In this document: piece after piece, positions 1-6,682 of the stretch
Layout: each line of letters begins with the position of its first letter
Numbering within the stretch: the first letter of the stretch is position 1
Assembly: GCA_011390675.1 (NCBI GenBank)
Contig: JAABRX010000036.1
Location: 1-34,611 of the forward strand
Source of the DNA: Trueperaceae bacterium
GTDB taxonomy: Bacteria > Deinococcota > Deinococci > Deinococcales > Trueperaceae
Length of the DNA: 34,611 nucleotides
Direction: 5' to 3'
The notes under the pieces: model-generated
Databases searched by the model: none
What the model was told of the DNA's origin: nothing
What the model saw: the letters and a program-made list of their open reading frames with translations, nothing else
Made by a program: the position numbers and the translations under genes

Positions 1-177
1 GAAGGCGAGGTCGGTGGTGAACTCGTCGTCGGCCGCCACGTGGCGGCGCTTGATCCCCGTGCGGGTGGTGATCCACTCGTCCGAGGTGTCCATGATCTTG
101 GCGAGGTCGTCGTTGGTGACGACCTTCGGGGGGGCGTAGACGCCTAGGGCGGTGACCCCCGCGCGGAGCTGGTTCAC
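1..177 (-). CDS. fabH: 3-oxoacyl-ACP synthase III (FabH), N-terminal part, cut by window edge
   Basis: FabH condenses acetyl-CoA with malonyl-ACP to start fatty acid synthesis in the cytoplasm. Only the first 59 codons are inside the window. They read [20 protein letters not shown]..., followed by [16 protein letters not shown] and [12 protein letters not shown], the conserved N-terminal block of the family (T-N-x-D-L, then D-T-S-D-E-W-I-x-x-R-T-G-I). The catalytic Cys-His-Asn residues lie beyond the edge. I place the start at the GTG at 177-175 because GAAGGA lies just upstream as a ribosome binding site and the homology begins right after it. The gene follows rpmF by 58 nt on the same strand, so it is probably co-transcribed with yceD and rpmF. 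In many bacteria plsX sits between rpmF and fabH; here it does not. Confidence in the family is high. Confidence 0.9.
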   Translation of the reverse strand, partial: MNQLRAGVTALGVYAPPKVVTNDDLAKIMDTSDEWITTRTGIKRRHVAADDEFTTDLAF

Positions 178-235
178 GTAGGTTCCTTCGGGGGCGTGCT
201 GCCGCCGCGCCCGGCGGCTTCGGGGTCGATCGGGC

Positions 236-418
236 TCAGGCTTCGACGACTTGCCGGCCGGCGTAGCTGCCGCACTCGGGGCAGACGACGTGGGGCGGCT
301 TCTTCGCCTTGCACTCGGGGCACTCGACGAGCGTCGGAGCGCTCAGCGCGTGGTGGCTGCGGCGCGCATCGCGGCTGCTCTTCGAGGTCTTCTTCTTGGG
401 TACGGGATGCTTGGCCAT
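236..418 (-). CDS. rpmF: 50S ribosomal protein L32
   Basis: This is a 60-residue protein with the full L32 pattern. The N-terminus [20 protein letters not shown] is the typical basic RNA-binding tail. The C-terminal half has two CPEC pairs ([18 protein letters not shown]), which in zinc-binding L32 forms make a four-cysteine zinc site. L32 is part of the large ribosomal subunit near the peptidyl transferase region. The start ATG follows AAAGGGA, a reasonable ribosome binding site. The gene lies 46 nt after yceD and 58 nt before fabH, matching the widespread yceD-rpmF-fab order. The C+ (zinc-binding) form is the one seen here. Confidence 0.97.
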   Translation of the reverse strand: MAKHPVPKKKTSKSSRDARRSHHALSAPTLVECPECKAKKPPHVVCPECGSYAGRQVVEA

Positions 419-464
419 GGTGGGTTCCCTTTCGAACGACGGGCTCCGCGGGGGCGGGTCCGGC

Positions 465-1043
465 TCAGTCTTCGACCTTCAGGTCCCCGAGCGCCGCGAA
501 CGGCGATGGGGTGCGCGTGCCCTCGTCGGCGGGCGTCGCCGCTTCGGGGTGCTCGTTCAGGTTGACGCCGTCGAGCGACAACCCCTTGCAGTCCTCGCGG
601 CAGAGCGCCGTGAGCGGCACGTCGATCGCGAACACCTGCCGCAGGAGCGGCGCGAAGTCCACGACCGGCTGACCGAACTCGAGGACGTCTTCGGCGACGT
701 CGTCGTCCTCGGCGAGGACGATCGCGGGATCGTCCGATTGCCGGTGGCGCATGAGGTAGAAGAACTCCGCCTCGACGTCGACCGGCACGTCGACCAAGCA
801 CCGCCGGCACGGGAGCACCGCCGTGCCGCGGACCGAGCCGTCGACGAGGAAGTCCTCGTCGTCGCCACCCGTGCGCCGCGCCGTGAGCGACCACTCGAGG
901 GGCTCCGCCAGGTGGACGTCGTCGGCGATCTGCGACTCTTCGCCGGGCTCCAGCAGGCCCTCCTCGAACACCTCGTCGTCCGACCCGCGGGTCGAACGGA
1001 GGAGTGAGGCGAGGTTGACCAGGGCGTCCCGTCGAGCGACCAT
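465..1043 (-). CDS. yceD: YceD/DUF177 family protein, probable 23S rRNA accumulation factor
   Basis: This 192-residue acidic protein belongs to the DUF177 (YceD) family. Visible marks are the cysteine pair in LPCRRC near residue 80, followed by the conserved run [11 protein letters not shown], and a second pair in [10 protein letters not shown] near residue 148 with the typical C-x-x-x-C-K-G-L-C/S ending. Bacterial and plant members are needed for normal 23S rRNA accumulation, and the gene commonly precedes rpmF, as here. The C-terminal tail is acidic and variable. The start ATG at 1043 is supported by a textbook promoter: TTGACA, a 17-nt spacer, TAGTCT, and exactly 6 nt to the start codon, so the mRNA is probably leaderless. 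Confidence 0.9.
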   Translation of the reverse strand: MVARRDALVNLASLLRSTRGSDDEVFEEGLLEPGEESQIADDVHLAEPLEWSLTARRTGGDDEDFLVDGSVRGTAVLPCRRCLVDVPVDVEAEFFYLMRHRQSDDPAIVLAEDDDVAEDVLEFGQPVVDFAPLLRQVFAIDVPLTALCREDCKGLSLDGVNLNEHPEAATPADEGTRTPSPFAALGDLKVED

Positions 1044-1078
1044 CCCGTCAGACTATAGGCCTGTCGGGGCTCTGTCAA
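1044..1078 (-). promoter_or_regulatory. Leaderless promoter of yceD-rpmF-fabH
   Basis: On the minus strand, TTGACA (1078-1073), a 17-nt spacer and TAGTCT (1055-1050) are followed by 6 nt and then the ATG. Transcription would start at or beside the A of the start codon. This is the best-matched -35/-10 pair among the protein genes of the window. Confidence 0.8.
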
Positions 1079-1147
1079 CGCGCGCTCCGCGACCCGCCGG
1101 CAGCGGTGCGCGACACGGGCGCGGGCCAGCGCGTACCATGGGCCACC

Positions 1148-2152
1148 ATGCTCAAGGCTGCAGGTACGCCCTCCGACGGGGTCGACGACGCCCGCGACGA
1201 CGATCAGGGGATCGCCCCCGCGCCAGCGCGGGTGCTCGCCGTCGACGACGACGACGCGGTGCGCACGCTGGTGCGCCACGTTCTGCGCGGGTACGAGGTG
1301 ATCGACTTCGACCGCCCCGACGCCGCCCTGGCCGCGCTGCGCGGCGGCCTGGTCCCCGACCTGATCCTGAGCGACGTGCAGATGCCGGTGATGTCGGGCT
1401 TCGAGTTGCACGTCGAGGTCCGCCGGATCGCCCACCTGCGCTCGGTGCCGTACGTGTACCTGACGGCGCTCGATCGGCGCGACGACGTGCGCCGTGGCAT
1501 GGGGCTCGGCGCCGACGACTACCTGACCAAACCGTTCCGACCCGACGAACTGCGTGCTTCGGTGGAGGCGCGCCTCGAGCGCCGCCGCGCCCTGCTCGGG
1601 GCCCCGGACGAAGCCGCCCCGCGCGGTCTCGTGTTCGTCACCCTGGGCGGGTTGTCGCTCACGGCGGGCGACGAGCGCCTGACCTGGGAGGCGAAGCGGG
1701 CGGTGCTGTTGCTCGCGTACCTGCTCGATCAGGACGGCACCGCGCGGGTGGCGCAGGTGCGCGCCGACCTGCTGGAGCCGGGGACGGCGCCCAACCTCAT
1801 CCACGTGTTGACGAGCCGTCTGCGGAAGACCCTGGGCGAGCTGGGCACCGTCTCGGTCGTCGACGACGCCGTCCACCTGACGCTGGCGACCGAGGTGGCG
1901 TGGGACGCGGCGACCTTCGGGCGGTTGGCGGAGCGGGCCCTCACGGTCCGTCAGCCCGACGCGCTCGAGGCGGCGCTCGCGCTCTACGGCGGGCCGTCGC
2001 TCGGCGCCTTCGACGGCCCGTGGGTCGACGCCCACCGCGCCCGGCTCGACGACCTGCACGTCGCGCTCCTGGAGGCGGCCGTCGAGGTCGCGCCCGACCC
2101 GGTCGAGCGCCAACGCGCCGAGGCGCGGCTGGCCCAGGCGTTCGCCGACTGA
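1148..2152 (+). CDS. Response regulator with SARP-like output domain
   Basis: This is a 334-residue cytoplasmic regulator. Residues about 25-140 form a receiver domain: the acidic cluster is VDDDDA, the phospho-acceptor is Asp76 in SDVQMPVMSGFE, the conserved Thr is in YLTALD and the conserved Lys in YLTKPF. The C-terminal half is not a normal OmpR or LuxR domain. It begins LGGLSLTAGDERLTWEAKRA and continues to SRLRKTLGELG, the winged-helix pattern of SARP-type regulators (Streptomyces antibiotic regulatory proteins). It ends in a helical stretch resembling a bacterial transcriptional activation domain. No histidine kinase gene is adjacent. The ATG at 1148 is chosen because TACCAT (1134-1139) lies 8 nt upstream, as for other leaderless genes here. 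Target genes are unknown; the antiporter downstream is the nearest candidate. Confidence 0.82.
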   Translation: MLKAAGTPSDGVDDARDDDQGIAPAPARVLAVDDDDAVRTLVRHVLRGYEVIDFDRPDAALAALRGGLVPDLILSDVQMPVMSGFELHVEVRRIAHLRSVPYVYLTALDRRDDVRRGMGLGADDYLTKPFRPDELRASVEARLERRRALLGAPDEAAPRGLVFVTLGGLSLTAGDERLTWEAKRAVLLLAYLLDQDGTARVAQVRADLLEPGTAPNLIHVLTSRLRKTLGELGTVSVVDDAVHLTLATEVAWDAATFGRLAERALTVRQPDALEAALALYGGPSLGAFDGPWVDAHRARLDDLHVALLEAAVEVAPDPVERQRAEARLAQAFAD

Positions 2153-2215
2153 CCGCGATGCTCCGCGGCGCCCCGGCCGCTTCACCGTGAACGGCGCGGG
2201 TCCCGGTTCGCCGTG

Positions 2216-2221
2216 TACGCT
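2216..2221 (+). promoter_or_regulatory. Candidate -10 box for sORF/antiporter transcript
   Basis: TACGCT matches the TANNNT -10 box used throughout the window. It predicts a start near 2228, leaving a leader of about 145 nt before the antiporter ATG at 2374. That is unlike the leaderless genes nearby. No clear -35 is seen. The rest of 2153-2296 shows no gene. Confidence 0.4.
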
Positions 2222-2296
2222 TCGGTTCGCCAGCGATCGCCACGCTCGACGGCGCGCGCCCCCGAACCACCGCGCCCACGCCTCGAGGAGCCACGC

Positions 2297-2383
2297 ATGA
2301 GCCCAGCCACCATCGCCCGCATCGCACGCACCCGATCCAACCGGCTGCGGTCGTCTCGAACCGGAGACCGCCGATGGACCTGA
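2297..2383 (+). CDS. Possible 28-residue Arg-rich leader peptide overlapping the antiporter start
   Basis: An ATG at 2297 follows a strong ribosome binding site (GAGGAG, 2285-2290, 6-nt spacing). It opens a frame reading MSPATIARIARTRSNRLRSS then RTGDRRWT and stop. Eight of 28 residues are Arg. Its stop (2381-2383) lies inside the antiporter gene, so the reading frame overlaps the antiporter ATG (2374) in another frame. The antiporter itself has only a weak GGAG site. The arrangement fits translational coupling, where ribosomes finishing the small frame restart on the antiporter. It could also be a chance frame in GC-rich DNA; nothing shows homology. Confidence 0.35.
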   Translation: MSPATIARIARTRSNRLRSSRTGDRRWT

Positions 2384-4197
2384 GCATCCTCAACCTGTTC
2401 CTCGTGCTCCTCGCGGCGTTCGTCGCGGGCCGTCTGGTGACCCGCATCGGGTACCCGGCCGTGCTCGGCGAGATCGCCGTGGGCATCGTGCTCGGACCGC
2501 CGCTGCTCGGTTGGCTCCAAGGTGGCGCAGGCCTGGACATCGTCGCGCAGCTCGGGGTGCTGTCGATGATGATCTACGTCGGCATGGAGATCGACCTGCG
2601 CGAGCTGCGGCGCGCCTCGGCGTCGGGTCTGCTCGTGGGCGTGGGCGGCTTCGTGCTGCCGCTCGTCGGGGGCTACGCCGTCGCGGTCGCGTTCGGGATC
2701 GCGCCGCTGCCGGCGCTGCTCGTCGGCACGGTCATCGGCGTCACGTCGCTCGCGACCAAGTCGCGCATCCTGGTCGAGCTCGGGCTCCTCGACGCGCGAA
2801 TCGCCCACGTCATGATGGCCGGAGCCCTCATCGCGGACACGCTGGCGCTCATCGCCTTCGCCGGGTTGGCGTCCGTGTTCGAGTCGGGCTCTCTGGACGT
2901 GGTCGGGGTCCTGGTGCTCGCGGCCCGCGTCGTCGGCTTCTTCGCCGTGGCCGTTGGGTTGGGGCGCTACGTGGTGCCGAGGCTGTTCCGCGTCGCCGCG
3001 GCGCGCGGTTGGGCCGGTCGGACGCTCACGTTGACGCTCGTGCTGATCGTCGGGCTCGGGTTCGCCGAACTGGCCGAGCTCGCGGGTCTGCACGGCATCC
3101 TCGGCGCTTTCCTCGCGGGTCTGTTCGTGCGCGACGCGATCCGCGCCAAGCGCTTGTCGGTCGAAGCCACCGAAACGATCAAGGACGTGTCGCTCGGCTT
3201 CCTCGCGCCGGTGTTCTTCGTCACGGCGGGGTTCGACGTCTCGTTCGCGGTCTTCCGCGATGCGTGGCCGCTGCTCCTGGCCGTGCTCGCGGTCGCCGCG
3301 GTCGGGAAGCTGCTCGGCGCCGTGCTGTTCTCGCTGCCGAGCGGCAACGGCTGGCGCGAAGGCATCGCGGTCGGGATCGGCATGAACGGACGCGGCGGCA
3401 CCGACGTCATCCTCGCGGGGATCGCGCTCCAACTCACCATCATCGACACCACCGTCTTCTCGGTCCTCGTGTTCACGGCGATCGCGACCACGTCGGTGGT
3501 GCCGGCGGCGCTCAAGTGGTCGGTGCGTTGGCTCGACAGGAACGGCGCGCTGGTGCGCAGCGACGACTCCGGCAAGATGGTGCTGATCGTCGGAGCGGGG
3601 CCGCTGGCGCGCCGGTTGGCGGCCGTCCTCGGCGCCCATCGACCGGTCCGGCTCATCGACCTGAACCCGGGCAACGTGCGGCTGGCGCGTGGGGAAGATA
3701 TCGACGCGATGCAGGGCGACGCGCTCGACGTGGACGTGCTGGCTCGCGTCGGCGTCGAGGACGCTGCGATGCTCGTCGCCGCCACGCCGAACCCGGTGGT
3801 CAACGTGCTGGTCGCGCAGCGCGCGCGCGAGGCGTTCTTGGTGCCGCGCGTGCTGGCGCTCCTCAAGCCCGACGTCGAGGCCGGACTCGCCGATACGCTG
3901 GCGTCGATCGGCGGACGTCCGCTGTTCGGCGCTCCGGTGGACCCGGATCGGTGGCGGGCCATCGCCGCAGGTCGAGGCGCCGAGGTGGTCGAGGTCGGGG
4001 TGGCCGAAGCACGCGCGCTCGTCGCCGAGGCCGACCCGGACGTCGGGAGCCGCGCCGACCTGCCGTTCGTCATGCAGCGCGGCGACGCATGGCGCCCCTT
4101 CGACGGCGCCGACGACCTCTTGGATGGCGACCGCGTGTTCGTGCTGCGCGACCCGGCCATGCCCATTCCGCTCCCCGAGGAGTCCGCCGATGCCTGA
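2374..4197 (+). CDS. CPA2-family cation/proton antiporter with RCK (TrkA-N) domain
   Basis: This 607-residue inner-membrane protein resembles KefB/KefC and NapA-type antiporters. Residues 1 to about 390 hold roughly twelve hydrophobic segments with family marks such as GYPAVLGEIAVGIVLGP, HGILGAFLAGLFV and GMNGRGGTDVILAGIAL. Residues from about 400 form a TrkA-N nucleotide-binding domain starting MVLIVGAGPLARRLA, then DAMQGDALD and AAMLVAATPNP, followed by a TrkA-C-like end (GDRVFVLRDP). Such proteins exchange Na+ or K+ for H+ under nucleotide control; the cation cannot be read from the sequence. The end overlaps hisA by 8 nt, so this gene, hisA, mutM and the thioesterase probably share a transcript. 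The upstream small frame at 2297 may couple to its translation. Confidence 0.88.
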   Translation: MDLSILNLFLVLLAAFVAGRLVTRIGYPAVLGEIAVGIVLGPPLLGWLQGGAGLDIVAQLGVLSMMIYVGMEIDLRELRRASASGLLVGVGGFVLPLVGGYAVAVAFGIAPLPALLVGTVIGVTSLATKSRILVELGLLDARIAHVMMAGALIADTLALIAFAGLASVFESGSLDVVGVLVLAARVVGFFAVAVGLGRYVVPRLFRVAAARGWAGRTLTLTLVLIVGLGFAELAELAGLHGILGAFLAGLFVRDAIRAKRLSVEATETIKDVSLGFLAPVFFVTAGFDVSFAVFRDAWPLLLAVLAVAAVGKLLGAVLFSLPSGNGWREGIAVGIGMNGRGGTDVILAGIALQLTIIDTTVFSVLVFTAIATTSVVPAALKWSVRWLDRNGALVRSDDSGKMVLIVGAGPLARRLAAVLGAHRPVRLIDLNPGNVRLARGEDIDAMQGDALDVDVLARVGVEDAAMLVAATPNPVVNVLVAQRAREAFLVPRVLALLKPDVEAGLADTLASIGGRPLFGAPVDPDRWRAIAAGRGAEVVEVGVAEARALVAEADPDVGSRADLPFVMQRGDAWRPFDGADDLLDGDRVFVLRDPAMPIPLPEESADA

Positions 4198-4915
4198 GGC
4201 CCGTCCGTTCGTCGTCTATCCCTGCGTCGACGTCCAGCGCGGCCGCGCCGTGCGGCTGCGCGAGGGCGACCCCGACCGCGAGACCGTCTACTTCGAGGAC
4301 CCCCGCGCCGCTGCCGCCCACTGGGTCGAGCTGGGCGCGCGCGACCTGCACGTGGTCGACCTCGACGCCGCGATCGGCACCGGCGACAACCGGGCGCTCA
4401 TCGCGGAGGTCGCGGCCGCGTCCGCCGCCGCCGGAGCGCGGGTCGAGGTGGGCGGTGGGATCCGCTCGCGCGCGGTGGCCGACGCCTGGCTGGCCGCCGT
4501 CCACCGGGTGGTGCTCGGCACGGTCGCGGTGACCGACCCCGACCTGGTGGCCGCCCTCGTCGCCGACTACGGTCCCGATCGGGTCGCGGTCAGCGTCGAC
4601 GCGCGCGCCGGCAAGGTGGCCGTGCGCGGCTGGAAGGAGACCAGCGCGGTCGATGCGGCCGAGCTCGCGGTCGCGATGGCCGAGCGCGGCGTGCGGCACT
4701 TGATCTACACCGACGTATCCCGCGACGGCACCTTGCAAGGGGTCGATCCGGAGCCGGTTCGGGCCATGCGAGGGGCCTTCCCGCACGTGCTCGTCGCCGG
4801 CGGCGGCGTCGCGGTCGATGCCGACCTCGACCTGTACGCCGCCCTGGACCTCGACGGCGCGATCGTGGGGCGGGCGCTCTACGAGGGGACGGTCCGCTAT
4901 CCCCGAGCTCCCTGA
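4190..4915 (+). CDS. hisA: ProFAR isomerase (HisA) of histidine biosynthesis
   Basis: HisA converts N'-(5'-phosphoribosyl)formimino-AICAR ribonucleotide to its ribulosyl form, the fourth step of histidine synthesis. The 241-residue TIM barrel shows the first catalytic aspartate in [16 protein letters not shown], the phosphate loop VEVGGGIRS, the second catalytic aspartate in [14 protein letters not shown], and the second phosphate loop VLVAGGGVA. HisF is related, but HisF begins with a K-R-I-I-P-C-L-D motif and is somewhat longer, so HisA is the better call. The ATG at 4190 overlaps the antiporter end by 8 nt, and the stop lies 17 nt inside mutM. No other his gene is present, so the histidine genes are scattered in this genome. 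Confidence 0.9.
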   Translation: MPEARPFVVYPCVDVQRGRAVRLREGDPDRETVYFEDPRAAAAHWVELGARDLHVVDLDAAIGTGDNRALIAEVAAASAAAGARVEVGGGIRSRAVADAWLAAVHRVVLGTVAVTDPDLVAALVADYGPDRVAVSVDARAGKVAVRGWKETSAVDAAELAVAMAERGVRHLIYTDVSRDGTLQGVDPEPVRAMRGAFPHVLVAGGGVAVDADLDLYAALDLDGAIVGRALYEGTVRYPRAP

Positions 4916-5792
4916 GGTCGAGACCGTCCGACGCGAGCTGGCGCCGTGGCTCACCGGCCGCACCGTGCGCGCCGTGGAGCGCGTCGACGCGCCGCTCGGC
5001 CCCAAGACCGCGCTCCTGGAGCGCGCCGTGGGGCAGCGGATCGCCGCCGTGGAGCGGCGCGGTAAGTTCCTGACGCTGCCGCTCGTGCGCTCGCCGTCGG
5101 CCGTGCCGGCCGACGTGCTCGTGCTCCACCTCGGCATGACCGGCGTGTTGGGTCCGCGCGAGCCCTCCGCCCACCTCCGGGTGCGGTTGCGGCTCGATGG
5201 GCCCGATCCCGACGTCCTCTTCGTCCAGGACGCGCGCCGTTTCGGCCGCTGGCTGGTGCTGCCGGACGGCGACCCCGTCTCGCTGCCGACGCTGGCCGCG
5301 ATGGGACCGGAACCGTTGGGCGCGGGCTTCACCGTCGCGGGGTTCGCCGCGGCGCTGGCGCGCTCGCGCGCGCCGGTCAAGGCGCTCGTGCTGTCGCAGC
5401 GGCCGGTGGCCGGCGTCGGCAACATCTACGCCGACGAGGCGCTGTGGCGCGCGCGCGTCCACCCGCTCACGCCTGCCGCCGACGTGCCGCGCGCCAAGGT
5501 CCGCGCCTTGCACGGCGCGATCCGCGACGTGCTGGCGGCCGCGGTCGAGGCGCAGGGGACCACCCTGTACGACTACCGGACGGTGAACGGCGAGGTGGGC
5601 GCGTACCTCGAGCAGCTCGATGCCTACGGGCACGACGGCGACCCGTGCCCGCGCTGCGGTGCGCCGATCGTCAAGCTGGTGGTGGCGCAGCGCGGCACCC
5701 ACGTGTGCCCGCGCTGTCAGCGCGCTCCGCGGGGCGCACGGGCCCCGATCCGAGGACCCGCCCGGCGCCGAGCGCCCGAGGCCGGTCGATGA
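4899..5792 (+). CDS. mutM: Formamidopyrimidine-DNA glycosylase (Fpg/MutM), apparent ATC start
   Basis: Fpg removes oxidised purines such as 8-oxoguanine and nicks the abasic site. The protein shows [13 protein letters not shown] at the N-terminus (catalytic Pro and Glu), the DNA-contacting Lys in RRGKFLTLPL, LHLGMTGVL, the VAGVGNIYADEALW helix, and a C-terminal zinc finger CPRCGAPIVK...HVCPRCQR. The enzyme needs a free N-terminal proline, normally exposed by removing Met from MPELPEVE. Here the codon before the proline is ATC (4899-4901), not ATG. The nearest in-frame ATG is at 4818, and no GTG or TTG start lies between. GAGGGG at 4883-4888 is well placed as a ribosome binding site for 4899. 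The tail after the zinc finger is long and basic (297 residues in total). The start overlaps hisA by 17 nt. Confidence 0.88.
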   Translation: MPELPEVETVRRELAPWLTGRTVRAVERVDAPLGPKTALLERAVGQRIAAVERRGKFLTLPLVRSPSAVPADVLVLHLGMTGVLGPREPSAHLRVRLRLDGPDPDVLFVQDARRFGRWLVLPDGDPVSLPTLAAMGPEPLGAGFTVAGFAAALARSRAPVKALVLSQRPVAGVGNIYADEALWRARVHPLTPAADVPRAKVRALHGAIRDVLAAAVEAQGTTLYDYRTVNGEVGAYLEQLDAYGHDGDPCPRCGAPIVKLVVAQRGTHVCPRCQRAPRGARAPIRGPARRRAPEAGR

Positions 5793-6274
5793 GCGCGACC
5801 GAGGGTGCGGCCGCCCCGATCGTCCACGCCACCCCGGTGCCGGTGCGCTTCGGCGACACCGACCGCTTCGGGCACGTGAACAACGCGGCCTTCGCCACGT
5901 ACGTCGAGACCGCTCGGATCGCACTGATCACGTCGCTCGGCTACCCGTTGGGCGGCATGATCCTCGCGCACCTGGCGATCGACTACCGCAGGCAACTGCA
6001 CGTCGGCGACCCGCTGGTGGTGCTCAGCCGGGTCGCGTCGATCGGTCGCACGTCGATCCGCCTGATGCACGCGCTGGTGCGCCCCGACGACGCGCGCCTG
6101 GCGCACGGACCCGGGCACGACGTGCCCATGGCCGAGGCGCCCACCGGCGACCGGATCGCCGACGTGGCGAGCGTGATCGTGGCGTTCGACTACGCGGAGG
6201 ACCGTCCGGTGCCGGTCCCCGAGTCGCTCCGCACGCGCCTGGCCCCGTACGTCGGTTCGCTGCCGCCTGCCTGA
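5789..6274 (+). CDS. Hot-dog fold acyl-CoA thioesterase (4HBT family)
   Basis: This 161-residue cytoplasmic protein has the single hot-dog fold pattern of 4-hydroxybenzoyl-CoA thioesterase and YbgC relatives: VPVRFGDTDRFGHVNNAAFA, with the Asp in GDTD acting in catalysis in characterised members. It continues with YVETARIALI and LAHLAIDYRRQLHVGDPL. Such enzymes hydrolyse acyl-CoA thioesters; the substrate cannot be read here. About 30 residues near position 105-135 (from GHDVPMAEAP) are an insertion relative to the shortest members. The ATG at 5789 overlaps the mutM stop (ATGA), so the two are translationally coupled. It is the last gene of the 2297-6274 run. Confidence 0.83.
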   Translation: MSATEGAAAPIVHATPVPVRFGDTDRFGHVNNAAFATYVETARIALITSLGYPLGGMILAHLAIDYRRQLHVGDPLVVLSRVASIGRTSIRLMHALVRPDDARLAHGPGHDVPMAEAPTGDRIADVASVIVAFDYAEDRPVPVPESLRTRLAPYVGSLPPA

Positions 6275-6365
6275 CGGCGAGCGCCGCTCGTGTAATCCGC
6301 GTCCAGCATGGGGATTCCGCATCCGGAGCGGGACGAATGTCCCGGCCGGAAGCGACGCCGGGCGG

Positions 6366-6658
6366 TACGCTAGGGCTGCACGAAGAGGTGGCTAGCGTAC
6401 CGATTAGATCGCTCCGGAACCCCGGAGGGTCGAGAAGGCACCCCACCCCACGTGCCGCCATCGGAGGCGTCGCCCTCTCCCGCTGGAGCGTGGAAGCGTT
6501 TGCTCCGCGGGGCCAAAAAGGGAAGCGAACGTCGGCAGCAGACACCGGGATGGGCCCGGTGCGGGGCGAACCCCGATGGCGTGATCGTTCAGGCGGGACG
6601 CACGAGGCACTCCGCGTCCCGTAGACCCGACCCCGCGGCGCGTACGGCCGCGGGGTCG
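6366..6658 (+). ncRNA. Structured RNA gene candidate with own promoter and terminator, class unknown
   Basis: The gap between two convergent protein genes contains TACGCT (6366-6371), the window's usual -10 box, giving a transcript start near 6378. The transcript would end at the hairpin 6628-6658. Between them many helices are possible: CTCCGG/CCGGAG (6412-6427, 4-nt loop), GGCAC/GTGCC (6437-6456), CGTTTGC/GCGAACG (6497-6503 with 6525-6531), CACCGGG/CCCGGTG (6543-6561), GGGG-CGAA-CCCC, and CGGGACGC/GCGTCCCG (6594-6621). A perfect 9-bp long-range pairing, CGCCATCGG (6456-6464) with CCGATGGCG (6573-6581), closes the middle part. I do not find the conserved cores of RNase P, tmRNA, SRP RNA or common riboswitches. 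The 6275-6365 stretch before it shows only a small GGGAC/GTCCC hairpin (6331-6343). Confidence 0.5.
6628..6658 (+). terminator. Strong GC hairpin, transcription terminator
   Basis: CGACCCCGCGGC and GCCGCGGGGTCG form a perfect 12-bp stem around a 7-nt loop (GCGTACG). It lies between the RNA candidate and the convergent MFS gene and could stop transcription from both sides. The following GTTTG is only weakly T-rich. Confidence 0.65.
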
Positions 6659-6682
6659 GCCGTTTGGTGCGCACGAACGCGG

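Noticed and set aside
4818-4898. ATG at 4818 as mutM start
   Set aside because: It would add 27 residues read out of frame from hisA in front of the catalytic proline, which must be N-terminal.
6378-6627. RNase P RNA, tmRNA or SRP RNA as identity of the 6378 transcript
   Set aside because: The GAGGAAAGTCC core of RNase P, the tRNA-like TTCGA arm and tag frame of tmRNA, and the GGTCAGG...GGAAG...AGCAG core of SRP RNA are absent on both strands.
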